This document shows positions 9,827 through 17,062 of a stretch of 34,289 nucleotides of DNA, one piece after another; position 1 is the stretch's first letter, and each line of letters opens with the position of its first letter. The position numbers and the translations under genes were made by a program. Under the pieces are notes generated by a model. The model worked only from the letters and a program-made list of their open reading frames with translations. It searched no databases and was not told the origin of the DNA. The DNA is from Opitutus sp. Its GTDB lineage: Bacteria; Verrucomicrobiota; Verrucomicrobiia; Opitutales; Opitutaceae. The DNA is taken from the NCBI GenBank assembly GCA_025361365.1, contig JANYAM010000005.1:1-34289 (forward strand), read 5' to 3'.

Positions 9827-11812
9827 ATGAACCTACGCAAAGCCATCCCCCGTTGTCTGCGTCTTCCGCTCGCTGCCAGCCTGATCCTCGCTCTCGGCAT
9901 CGCGCCCACCGCCCGGGCGTTCCTCTTTGAGCTCGGCGAGGCCAAGGGCAGCTTCGACACGACCATCTCGGTCGGCAGCCTCTACCGCCTGAACGATCCG
10001 GACCCGGCCTTCTACGGCCTCACCAACGGCGGCCTCCAACGGTCGGTCAACTCCGACGACGGCGACCTGAACTACCGCCACGGCTTCAATTCCTTTCTGG
10101 TGAAAGCCAACCACGACCTGCTCATCAAATACCAGCAGGCCGGCCTGTTCGTGCGGGGTTTCTATTTCAACGACTTCATGAACTCCAACGGCGTCCGCCC
10201 GCATCTCGCGCTGAGCGACGAGGCCCAGAAGGTCGTCGGTTCAGGCGCTGAGCTGCTCGACGCCTACGTCTACTTCAACGAGAACATCAGCGGCATGCCG
10301 GTAAGCTTCCGCGTCGGCCGCCAGGTCCTGAGTTGGGGCGAGAGCACTTTCATCCCCAACGGCGTCAACTCCATCAATCCGGTCGACGTCGGCAAGCTCC
10401 GCACCCCCGGCTCCGAGCTCAAGGAGGCGCTGCGGCCCCTCATGATGGCGTCCGGTTCGATCAACTTCACCGAGTCGCTCAGCGCCGAGGCCTTCTACCT
10501 CTTCGGCTGGGAGCGCACCCGCATCGACCCGCCCGGCACCTATTTCAGCACGAATGACTTCGTGGGCAAGGGCGGCCGGAAGATCTACCTCGGCTTCGGG
10601 GCCATCAACGACACTTCCGGCCTGGGCGCCATCCCTCGCGGCACGGACCGCGAGCCCGGCTCCAGCGGCCAGTATGGTGTCAACCTCAAGTGGCTCGCCC
10701 ACGGGCTCAAAGACACGGAGTTCGGCCTTTACTACATGACTTACCACAGCCGGCTCCCGGTCATCTCGGCCACGACGCCGACCGAGGGCATCGTCGTTAC
10801 CAATATCACCGGCAACACCGCCGCTGCCCTGCAGGGCAACGCCGCCTTCCTCGGCGCGCTGGTGCCATCCGCCGCAGCGGCCGGCTTACCCACGAGCACC
10901 GCCCTCACGGTCCTGATCGGCGCCTCCCTCGGCGATCCGACCGCCACCGCGACGCTCAACGCTTTCCCGGCGCTCCAGCCGTTACTGCCGACCGTCGCCG
11001 GCGTCAGCGGCCAGTTCTCCCAGCTCGAACTGCTCACGCGGGCCGCCACCGGCCGCTATATCATCGAGTTCCCGTCGGACATCCACCTCTGGGGCGCCAG
11101 CTTCAACACCAGCGTCAAGGGCATCGCGATCCAGGGCGAGCTCAGTTACCGCAACAACCAGCCGCTCCAGGTGGATGACGTCGAGCTGCTCTTCGCCGCG
11201 CTCTCCCCGCTCAGCTCGCGCTTCGCCCCCAACAACCAGCTCGGGGCCTTCGCGCTCAACACCTACGTCCCGGGCTTCCGCCGGGTGAAGGTGACCACCG
11301 GCCAGATGACCGCGACCAAGGTGACCCGCGGCTTCTTTGGCGCCGACCAGAGCACCTTCATCGGCGAGGCCGGCTTCGTGAACGCCGACCTGCCCGACAA
11401 GAGCACCCTGCGCTTCGACGGCCCCGGCACCTTCGTCGGCGGCAACCTCAACTACATGAATCTGTCCGGCAGCAACGCCTCCGGCGTCCAGCCGGCCTCC
11501 GAGCCGGCCTCGGCCTTCGCCGACAGCTTCTCCTGGGGTTACCAGCTGGTGGGCCGCCTCGACTACAACAACGCCTTCAAGGGCGTGAACGTCTCCCCAC
11601 TCCTCGTCTTCTCGCACGACGTCGGCGGCAACACGCCGCTGCCGATGGGCAACTTCATCCACGGTCGCAAGTCCCTCACAATCGGCGCGGACTTCACCTT
11701 CCAGAACGCGTGGGCCGTCGAGCTCCGCTACGTGAGCTTCTTCGGTGGCGGCCGCTACAACCTGATCGCTGACCGCGATTATATCTCCTGCAACCTGAAG
11801 TATTCGTTCTAA
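9827..11812 (+). CDS. DUF1302 family outer-membrane beta-barrel protein
   Basis: 661 aa from ATG 9827; a TTG at 9812 is upstream in frame but adds nothing recognisable. Signal peptide MNLRKAIPRCLRLPLAASLI...PTARA with the mature end FLFELGEAKGSFDTTISVGS. That start, with SLYRLNDPDP, RHGFNSFLVKANHDLL, RVGRQVLSWGESTFIPNGVN and NPVDVGKLRTPGSELKEALR, is characteristic of DUF1302 proteins. The protein ends in ...NLKYSF; the terminal Phe and alternating strand pattern fit an outer-membrane barrel. The central region (about 320-400) is Ala/Thr-rich and less conserved. In other bacteria, mainly Proteobacteria, DUF1302 genes neighbour DUF1329 genes and RND pumps as here. Probable outer-membrane channel or receptor of the four-gene cluster; cargo unknown. 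Confidence 0.9.
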   Translation: MNLRKAIPRCLRLPLAASLILALGIAPTARAFLFELGEAKGSFDTTISVGSLYRLNDPDPAFYGLTNGGLQRSVNSDDGDLNYRHGFNSFLVKANHDLLIKYQQAGLFVRGFYFNDFMNSNGVRPHLALSDEAQKVVGSGAELLDAYVYFNENISGMPVSFRVGRQVLSWGESTFIPNGVNSINPVDVGKLRTPGSELKEALRPLMMASGSINFTESLSAEAFYLFGWERTRIDPPGTYFSTNDFVGKGGRKIYLGFGAINDTSGLGAIPRGTDREPGSSGQYGVNLKWLAHGLKDTEFGLYYMTYHSRLPVISATTPTEGIVVTNITGNTAAALQGNAAFLGALVPSAAAAGLPTSTALTVLIGASLGDPTATATLNAFPALQPLLPTVAGVSGQFSQLELLTRAATGRYIIEFPSDIHLWGASFNTSVKGIAIQGELSYRNNQPLQVDDVELLFAALSPLSSRFAPNNQLGAFALNTYVPGFRRVKVTTGQMTATKVTRGFFGADQSTFIGEAGFVNADLPDKSTLRFDGPGTFVGGNLNYMNLSGSNASGVQPASEPASAFADSFSWGYQLVGRLDYNNAFKGVNVSPLLVFSHDVGGNTPLPMGNFIHGRKSLTIGADFTFQNAWAVELRYVSFFGGGRYNLIADRDYISCNLKYSF

Positions 11813-11831
11813 CCCGACGCCACCCCACTAT

Positions 11832-13187
11832 ATGAAAACGAAAATTCTTCTGCTCTCCGTCATCTGTCTTCTGACTTCCGTCCTCGGCGCCCGGGCCGGC
11901 ATCTCCGCCGCCGACGCCAGCCGCCTCGGCAACGACCTCACGCCGCTCGGCGGCGAAAAGGCCGGCAATGCCGACGGCTCCATCCCCGCGTGGGACGGCG
12001 GCATCACCAAGGCCCCCGCTGGCTACACCCCGGGCATGCACCATCCTGATCCGTTCGCCGGCGACACGGTGAAGTTCACCATCACCGCCGCCAACGCGGA
12101 CCAGTATGCCGGCAAGCTCAGCGCCGGTCACCTCGCGCTACTCAAGGCCTACCCGGATTACGTGATGCCGGTCTACACGACCCACCGCAGCGCCTCGAAC
12201 CCGCAGCGCATCTACGACGCCACCAAGCAGTATGCCACCACCGCGTCCCTCACCGAGGGCGGGAACGGCATCACTGGCGCCGTCATCGGCACGCCGTTCC
12301 CCATCCCGCAGAACGGCCTCGAGGTCATCTGGAATCACCTCACCCGCTACCGCGGCGTCGCGGCCAGCCGCCACATCAGCCAGGCGGCCCCGCAGCGCAA
12401 CGGCAGCTACACCCTCGTGGATTTCGACGACGAGTTCCTCTTCAACTACGTCCGCGACGGCATCCAGGAGAAGGACCTCGACAACATCCTCATCTACTTC
12501 AAACAGGCCGTCACGGCGCCCGCCCGCCTCGCCGGCTCCATCCTCATCGTGCACGAGACGATGGACCAGGTGAAGGAGCCCCGCACCGCCTGGCTTTACA
12601 ACACCGGTCAGCGCCGGGTCCGCCGCGCGCCGAATGTGGCCTACGACAATCCCGGCACGGCCGCCGACAACATGCGCACGTCGGACCAGTTTGACATGTT
12701 CAACGGCGCGCCCGACCGCTACGACTGGAAGCTCGTCGGCAAAAAGGAAATGTTCGTCCCCTACAATTCCTACAAGCTCCACAGCGACTCGCTCAAATAC
12801 AGTGACATCCTGAAGCCGCTCCACATCAACCAGGACCTCACCCGCTACGAACTCCACCGCGTGTGGGTTGTGGATGCCACCCTCAAGGCCGGCACCAACC
12901 ACGTCTACAGCCGGCGCACCTTCTACTTCGATGAGGACAGCTGGCAGATCCTCGCCGTCGACCAATACGACAGTCGCGGCCAGCTCTGGCGTGTCTCCGA
13001 GGCCCACTGCATCAACTACTATGATGCCCAGACCTTCTGGAGCACGCTGGAGGTTCACACCGACCTGCTGGCCGGCCGTTACCTCGCCATCGGCTTGGAC
13101 AACGAGACCAAGATGTATGACTTCACCCTGGTGCGCACCCCGGCGGATTACACCCCGGCCACCCTGCGCCAGGAAGGCGTCCGCTGA
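11832..13187 (+). CDS. DUF1329 family periplasmic/outer-membrane-associated protein
   Basis: 451 aa, ATG 11832, 19 bp after the DUF1302 stop. Signal peptide MKTKILLLSVICLLTSVLGA then RAGISAADASRLGNDLTPLG. DUF1329 hallmarks follow: GGEKAGNADGSIPAWDGGIT, YTPGMHHPDPFAGD, an internal RRVRRAPNVAYDNPGTA, YELHRVWVVDATLK and YSRRTFYFDEDSWQILAVDQ near the C-terminal third. By family knowledge these proteins resemble the LolA/LolB lipoprotein-carrier fold and are thought to sit in the periplasm or on the inner face of the outer membrane. A role as a lipid/hydrophobe carrier between the RND pump and the DUF1302 barrel is inference. The DNA of its signal peptide resembles the TCTGTC/TCCGTC repeats before the AI-2E gene (see findings). 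Confidence 0.92.
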   Translation: MKTKILLLSVICLLTSVLGARAGISAADASRLGNDLTPLGGEKAGNADGSIPAWDGGITKAPAGYTPGMHHPDPFAGDTVKFTITAANADQYAGKLSAGHLALLKAYPDYVMPVYTTHRSASNPQRIYDATKQYATTASLTEGGNGITGAVIGTPFPIPQNGLEVIWNHLTRYRGVAASRHISQAAPQRNGSYTLVDFDDEFLFNYVRDGIQEKDLDNILIYFKQAVTAPARLAGSILIVHETMDQVKEPRTAWLYNTGQRRVRRAPNVAYDNPGTAADNMRTSDQFDMFNGAPDRYDWKLVGKKEMFVPYNSYKLHSDSLKYSDILKPLHINQDLTRYELHRVWVVDATLKAGTNHVYSRRTFYFDEDSWQILAVDQYDSRGQLWRVSEAHCINYYDAQTFWSTLEVHTDLLAGRYLAIGLDNETKMYDFTLVRTPADYTPATLRQEGVR

Positions 13188-13202
13188 TCAAGTTTAAGCC
13201 CA

Positions 13203-13231
13203 AGGGCGGCCCTCACCCGGCCGCCCTTTTT
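13203..13231 (+). terminator. Rho-independent terminator inside the envelope cluster
   Basis: AGGGCGGCC (13203-13211) pairs with GGCCGCCCT (13219-13227) around a 7-nt loop, followed by a T-run (13227-13231). It lies 16 bp after the DUF1329 stop and before the YCF48-like gene on the same strand. It should reduce or stop read-through, so the two halves of the cluster may be expressed at different levels or from separate promoters. Confidence 0.85.
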
Positions 13232-13267
13232 CTTGTGTGTCATTCGACACCCAGCGAAAAATCACTC

Positions 13268-14272
13268 ATGCCGAGCCAGTCGAATCCTGTAGCGGCGGTC
13301 TATGACCGCCGTTCCCATTCGCCGGCGGTCACAGACCGCCGCTACAGGGTATGGCTTCTTCTCTGCCTCACTCTCACCGTCACTCTCAGTCCGGCCTCCG
13401 CCGCCGAGACCTCGGAGCTGGCTCCGCTGGCTTCCAAGTCCCTCCTCCTCGCCGTCGCCCGCGCCGGAGACCGGCTAGTCGCCGTGGGTGATCGCGGGCA
13501 TGTGCTGCTCTCGAGCGACCAAGGCCGCAGCTGGACGCAGAGCCTCACTCCGACCCGCGCCCTCCTGACCAGCGTCTCCTTCGCCGATGCCCAGCACGGC
13601 TGGGCTGTGGGCCATGATGGTGTCATCCTCGCCACGAGCGACGGCGGGGCGACCTGGACGCGACAGGACAATGGCAAGGATCTCGAGACCGTCTATCTCT
13701 CCGTGCTTTTCCGCGACGCAACCCACGGGTTTGCCGCCGGCGCCTACGGCAAGTTTGTCGCCACGGTGGACGGCGGGAAAACCTGGACCGCCGCCAAGCC
13801 CTCGCCCGATGAGGTGCACTACAACCGCCTCACCGCGGGCCTCGATGGCTATCTCTATCTGGCCGGTGAAGGCGGCCTGCTGCTGGTGTCAAATGATGGT
13901 GGCAAGCAGTGGATCAAGTCCGAGGTGCCTTATGAAGGCTCACTCTTCGGCGCACTGCCCATCGAGAACGGCCGGGTAATCGTCTACGGCCTGCGCGGCC
14001 ACATCCTGCGCTCGGAGGACCGTGGCGCCAACTGGACGCAGGCAAACAGCGCGGTGTTGATCCTCATCATGGGCGGCGTGCGGCTGCCCGCCGGCCCGAT
14101 CGTGCTCGCCGGCCAGGGCGGCAATTTCTTCGTGAGCCGCGACGGCGGCCGCTTGTTCAGTCCCTGGAAACCGGCCGATTTCGGCACCAGCATCGCTGAC
14201 GTCATTGACGCCGGCGATGGCACCCTGCTCACCGTCGGCGAGGCCGGCGCGGTTCGCGTCACCCTGCCATGA
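13268..14272 (+). CDS. YCF48/HCF136-like exported beta-propeller protein
   Basis: 334 aa from ATG 13268; a GTG at 13235 is in frame but lies in the terminator tail. A basic N-region precedes a hydrophobic stretch (VWLLLCLTLTVTL) and a SPASAA cleavage region, so it is exported. Six or seven BNR/YCF48-type blades follow: GDRGHVLLSSDQGRSWTQ, GHDGVILATSDGGATWTRQ, GAYGKFVATVDGGKTWTA, GEGGLLLVSNDGGKQWIKS, GLRGHILRSEDRGANWTQ and GQGGNFFVSRDGGRLF. Its N-region (residues about 7-27) is encoded by a complete REP-like palindrome; no in-frame ATG/GTG/TTG exists between that element and the hydrophobic core. The four-gene context suggests an assembly or adaptor role for the RND system; YCF48 is known for photosystem II assembly, which is not expected here. 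Confidence 0.88.
   Translation: MPSQSNPVAAVYDRRSHSPAVTDRRYRVWLLLCLTLTVTLSPASAAETSELAPLASKSLLLAVARAGDRLVAVGDRGHVLLSSDQGRSWTQSLTPTRALLTSVSFADAQHGWAVGHDGVILATSDGGATWTRQDNGKDLETVYLSVLFRDATHGFAAGAYGKFVATVDGGKTWTAAKPSPDEVHYNRLTAGLDGYLYLAGEGGLLLVSNDGGKQWIKSEVPYEGSLFGALPIENGRVIVYGLRGHILRSEDRGANWTQANSAVLILIMGGVRLPAGPIVLAGQGGNFFVSRDGGRLFSPWKPADFGTSIADVIDAGDGTLLTVGEAGAVRVTLP
13287..13347. repeat. GTAG-headed REP-like pair inside the YCF48-like reading frame
   Basis: The left unit 13287-13311 starts CTGTAGCGGCGGTCTATG and folds as CGGCGGTC-TAT-GACCGCCG. The right unit 13323-13347 is inverted and folds as CGGCGGTC-ACA-GACCGCCG, ending CTACAG. It is translated as residues about 7-27 of the YCF48-like precursor. 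Same family as 20230-20277 and 30790-30841. Confidence 0.9.
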
Positions 14273-14296
14273 GATCCACGATGATCCCTGCCTTAA

Positions 14297-14352
14297 GGTG
14301 GAACGCGTTGCCCTCAACGCGTTCGAGCGGCTTGAGGGCAAGCCGCTCCACC
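14297..14352. repeat. GTGG-headed REP-like pair upstream of the RND gene
   Basis: The left unit GTGG-AACGCGTT-GCCCTC-AACGCGTT starts at 14298. The right unit, read on the minus strand, is GTGG-AGCGGCTTG-CCCT-CAAGCCGCT. The outer arms are 14297-14317 and 14332-14352. It fills most of the gap between the YCF48-like stop (14272) and the RND start (14364). The stems differ between halves but each half pairs with itself, which supports selection for hairpins. Confidence 0.85.
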
Positions 14353-14363
14353 GCGATTATCCC

Positions 14364-16700
14364 ATGATCGCCCGTCTCGAGGAACTCGTCTTCCGGCACC
14401 GCCCGGTCACCCTCGCGATCTTCGTGCTGATCACCGGCGTGCTCGGGTTCTTCGCGGCGCGCACGCGGATCGACGCCAGCTTCGACAAGCAGCTGCCGAC
14501 CGGGCACGAATACATCGAGACCTTCAAGAAGCACCGCACCCAGTTCGGTGGCGCCAACCGCGTGGTCATCGCCCTCGTGGCGAAGCAGGGCGACATCTTC
14601 ACGTCGGAATTCTTCAAGACCCTCAAGGCCGTCACGGACGAGACCTACTACCTGCCCGGCGTCGACCGGGCCCAGGTCACCTCCATCTACACGCCGAATG
14701 TCCGCTACATTGAGGTTATCGAGGACGGCTTGGCGGGCGGCAATGTCATCCCGGCGGATTTTGCCCCCGACGCGGCCGGCCTGGAGAAAGTCCGCCAGAA
14801 CGTCATCAAGTCCGGCCGCGTCGGCATGCTCGTGGCCAACGATTTCACCGGCGCCGCCGTCATCGCCTCGTTGCTCGAGGTCGATCCGTCCACCGGCCAG
14901 AAGCTCGATTACGCCCAGGTCGCGGCAGCGTTGGAGAAAAACATCCGCGCCAAATACCAGAGCGACCAGATCAGCATTCACATCATCGGTTTCGCCAAGG
15001 TCATCGGCGACATCACCGACGGCGCCAAGGGTGTGCTGGTATTCTTCGGCATCGCGCTCGTGATCTCCGCGGTGCTGCTTTTCTATTTCTCCCAGTCGCT
15101 GATGCTCACGGTGCTGCCGCTGCTGACCTCCTTCTGCGCCGTCATCTGGCAGTTCGGCATCCTCAACCTGCTCGGCTTCGGCATCGATCCGCTCTCGATC
15201 CTTGTGCCGTTCCTGGTGTTCGCCATCGCGCTGAGCCACGCCACGCAGATGCTGCGGTCCTTCCGCTATGAGATCAACATGGGCAAGGACGAACTCGCCG
15301 CGGCCCGCGCCTCGTTCAGCAATCTCTTCGTCCCCGGCTGCGTCGCGATCCTGACCGGTACCGTCGGCTTCAGCACCATCTACCTGGTGACCGTCCCAAC
15401 CATCCAGGAGCTCGCCATCACCGCCAGCCTCGGCGTGTTCCTGATCATCTTCACCGACCGCTTTCTGCTGCCGGTGCTCATCTCCTACCTCCGGGTGACC
15501 CCGGAATTCCGGAAGCGCGTCAACTTCCGGCGCTTTGCCCTGCAGCCCTACTGGCGCCGCCTGGTGAACTTCACCACCGGCCCGCGCAGCTCCATCGTCA
15601 TAATCGTCATCTCGGCCATCCTCCTCGTCTACGGCTGGGTCGAGTCGCACGAGGTCAAGATCGGCGACCTCTACGCCGGCGTGCCCGAGTTGCGCCAGGA
15701 TTCCCGCTATAATAAGGACAGCGCGGTCATCACGCGCGAGTTCAGCATCGGCGTCGACGTCATCACTGTGCTCGTGGAGACTGTGCCCAACGCTGTGATC
15801 GACCACGACATCATGGCGCTGGTGGATCAGTTCGGCTGGCACATGCGCAACGTCGAGGGCGTGCAATCCACTCTCTCGCTGGCCGACCTGGCGAAAACCA
15901 TCAATGCAGGTTGGAACGAAGGCAGCCTCAAGTGGCGCGTCATCGCCCGCAACCCCGCCGCGCTGGCCCAATCCGTGTCGCCGGTCGAGACAGCCAGCGG
16001 CCTGCTCAACAACGATGGCAGCGTCATCCCGGTGATGATCTATCTCAAGGACCACAAGGCCGAGACCATCAAGCGCGTCGTCGCCGCCGTGAAGGAATTC
16101 CGCGCGATCCACGACACCGGCCGGTCCAAGTTCAAGCTGGCCACGGGCAACGTCGGCGTCATGGCCGCCACCAACGAGGTCGTGGCCGCCGCGCAGACGC
16201 CGATGGTCATGTGGGTTTACGCCGCCGTCATCGTGCTCTGCCTGCTCTCCTTCCGCTCCTGGCGCGGCGCGGTGTGCGTCATCGCGCCGCTGATCGTCGT
16301 CTCCTATCTCGGCTACGCGATGAAGTATCACCTGCACATCGGCTTGAAAACCTCGACGCTGCCGGTGATCGCCCTCGGCGTCGGCATCGGCGTGGACTAT
16401 GGCATCTACCTCTTCTCCGCCATCCGCGAGCGGCTGCGGAACGGCGACACCTTCGAGGACGCGCTCTGCTTCGCTTTCGCCACCATGGGCACCTCGGTGA
16501 TGTTCACCGGCAGCGCGCTGGCGGCGGGCGTCGGCACGTGGGCATTCTCGGCCCTGAAGTTCCAGGCCGATATGGGCATCCTGCTGAGCTTCCTGTTTTT
16601 CTTCAACATGCTCGGCGCGATGCTGCTCATGCCCGCGCTCGGCCGCTGGCTCTTTCGCGACAAGCTCGCCTGCCGATTCAAGCCGACGACGAAACCTTAA
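14364..16700 (+). CDS. RND/MMPL-type efflux transporter (HAE3-like)
   Basis: 778 aa from ATG 14364 (MIARLEELVFRHRPVTLAIF). The ORF stays open to 14205, but that extension crosses the preceding stop and a REP-like element and is not credible. Topology: TM1 about 12-34, a large periplasmic loop to about 220, a TM bundle about 222-375, TM7 about 408-427, a second periplasmic loop, and a second bundle about 610-770, giving roughly 12 TMs in two repeats. Family motifs include GFGIDPLSILVPFLVFAIAL SHATQMLRSF in the first half and GVGIGVDYGIYLFSAIRERL in the second. Driven by proton motive force in the family. No membrane-fusion-protein gene is adjacent; the DUF1329 and YCF48 proteins may take that place. 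Substrate unknown, likely hydrophobic. Confidence 0.92.
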   Translation: MIARLEELVFRHRPVTLAIFVLITGVLGFFAARTRIDASFDKQLPTGHEYIETFKKHRTQFGGANRVVIALVAKQGDIFTSEFFKTLKAVTDETYYLPGVDRAQVTSIYTPNVRYIEVIEDGLAGGNVIPADFAPDAAGLEKVRQNVIKSGRVGMLVANDFTGAAVIASLLEVDPSTGQKLDYAQVAAALEKNIRAKYQSDQISIHIIGFAKVIGDITDGAKGVLVFFGIALVISAVLLFYFSQSLMLTVLPLLTSFCAVIWQFGILNLLGFGIDPLSILVPFLVFAIALSHATQMLRSFRYEINMGKDELAAARASFSNLFVPGCVAILTGTVGFSTIYLVTVPTIQELAITASLGVFLIIFTDRFLLPVLISYLRVTPEFRKRVNFRRFALQPYWRRLVNFTTGPRSSIVIIVISAILLVYGWVESHEVKIGDLYAGVPELRQDSRYNKDSAVITREFSIGVDVITVLVETVPNAVIDHDIMALVDQFGWHMRNVEGVQSTLSLADLAKTINAGWNEGSLKWRVIARNPAALAQSVSPVETASGLLNNDGSVIPVMIYLKDHKAETIKRVVAAVKEFRAIHDTGRSKFKLATGNVGVMAATNEVVAAAQTPMVMWVYAAVIVLCLLSFRSWRGAVCVIAPLIVVSYLGYAMKYHLHIGLKTSTLPVIALGVGIGVDYGIYLFSAIRERLRNGDTFEDALCFAFATMGTSVMFTGSALAAGVGTWAFSALKFQADMGILLSFLFFFNMLGAMLLMPALGRWLFRDKLACRFKPTTKP

Positions 16701-16703
16701 GCG

Positions 16704-16770
16704 GTAGGGTCGCCGCTCGCCGGCGGACCTTCCAAGGCCAACGCGGTCCGGCGACTAGCGCCGACCCTAC
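16704..16770. repeat. GTAG-headed REP-like pair (GTAGGGTCGCCG family)
   Basis: Starts GTAGGGTCGCCGCTCGCCGG at 16704 and ends inverted as AGCGCCGACCCTAC at 16770, 4 bp after the RND stop. Same family as 21702-21766, 22151-22206 and 34219-34271. It may act as the cluster's 3' terminator although it lacks a T-run. Confidence 0.88.
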
Positions 16771-17062
16771 ATTAAGAACTTAATGCCCAGCCTCGACGCC
16801 CCCGCTGGCCGTGAACGTGAACGACACATCCAGCTTGGTCTCGACCTTGGTCCGGCGTCCTACCCGCTGGTAGGTGAAATCGCCGGACTGTTTATCGTGA
16901 ATCTTTGTGCCTTCTTGTGGCTAAAATCCCGGGTGCATTGATCCGGCTCCAAATCCAGCCGGGTTGATCGGTGCAATCCGGGGTTAAAAAAACCGGCCGC
17001 CTTTCCACCATCACCGGGCTTGCCGCCTGTTCCGTCCTCTGTTCTCTGTCATCCGTCCTCCG
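16771..17062. other. Repeat-rich intergenic region before the AI-2E gene
   Basis: With the REP pair at 16704-16770 this makes a 362-bp gap without an intact gene. It holds the possible gene remnant, a half copy of the CCACAAGAAGGCACAAAG repeat (16905-16924), an imperfect inverted repeat around CCGGCT/AGCCGG (about 16929-16982), and degenerate TCCTCTG/TCTGTC/TCCGTCC units (17030-17062) that end directly at the next ATG. No clear promoter was identified. Confidence 0.6.
16783..16920 (-). pseudogene. Possible 3' remnant of a lost gene
   Basis: A 46-codon stop-free frame with no good start runs from 16920 to a TAA at 16780-16782 and reads ...GDFTYQRVGRRTKVETKLDV, then SFTFTASGGVEAGH. Third positions are mostly G/C, as in neighbouring genes, from about codon 9 onward. 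Its 5' side runs into a TTAGCCACAAG repeat (16905-16924), so a gene may have been truncated there. No family recognised; a chance open frame in GC-rich DNA is equally possible. Confidence 0.3.

Noticed and set aside
13287-13347. CRISPR-like palindromic repeat
   Set aside because: Copies are single, dispersed and in inverted pairs, without regular spacers or cas genes.
14205-14363. Longer N-terminus of the RND protein
   Set aside because: It would overlap the YCF48-like gene and run through a REP-like pair; residues do not resemble the family N-terminus.
14259-16337. 692-codon minus-strand frame opposite the RND gene
   Set aside because: Product is rich in Asp/His/Gly/Arg with no domain pattern, as expected from reading a membrane protein gene backwards.
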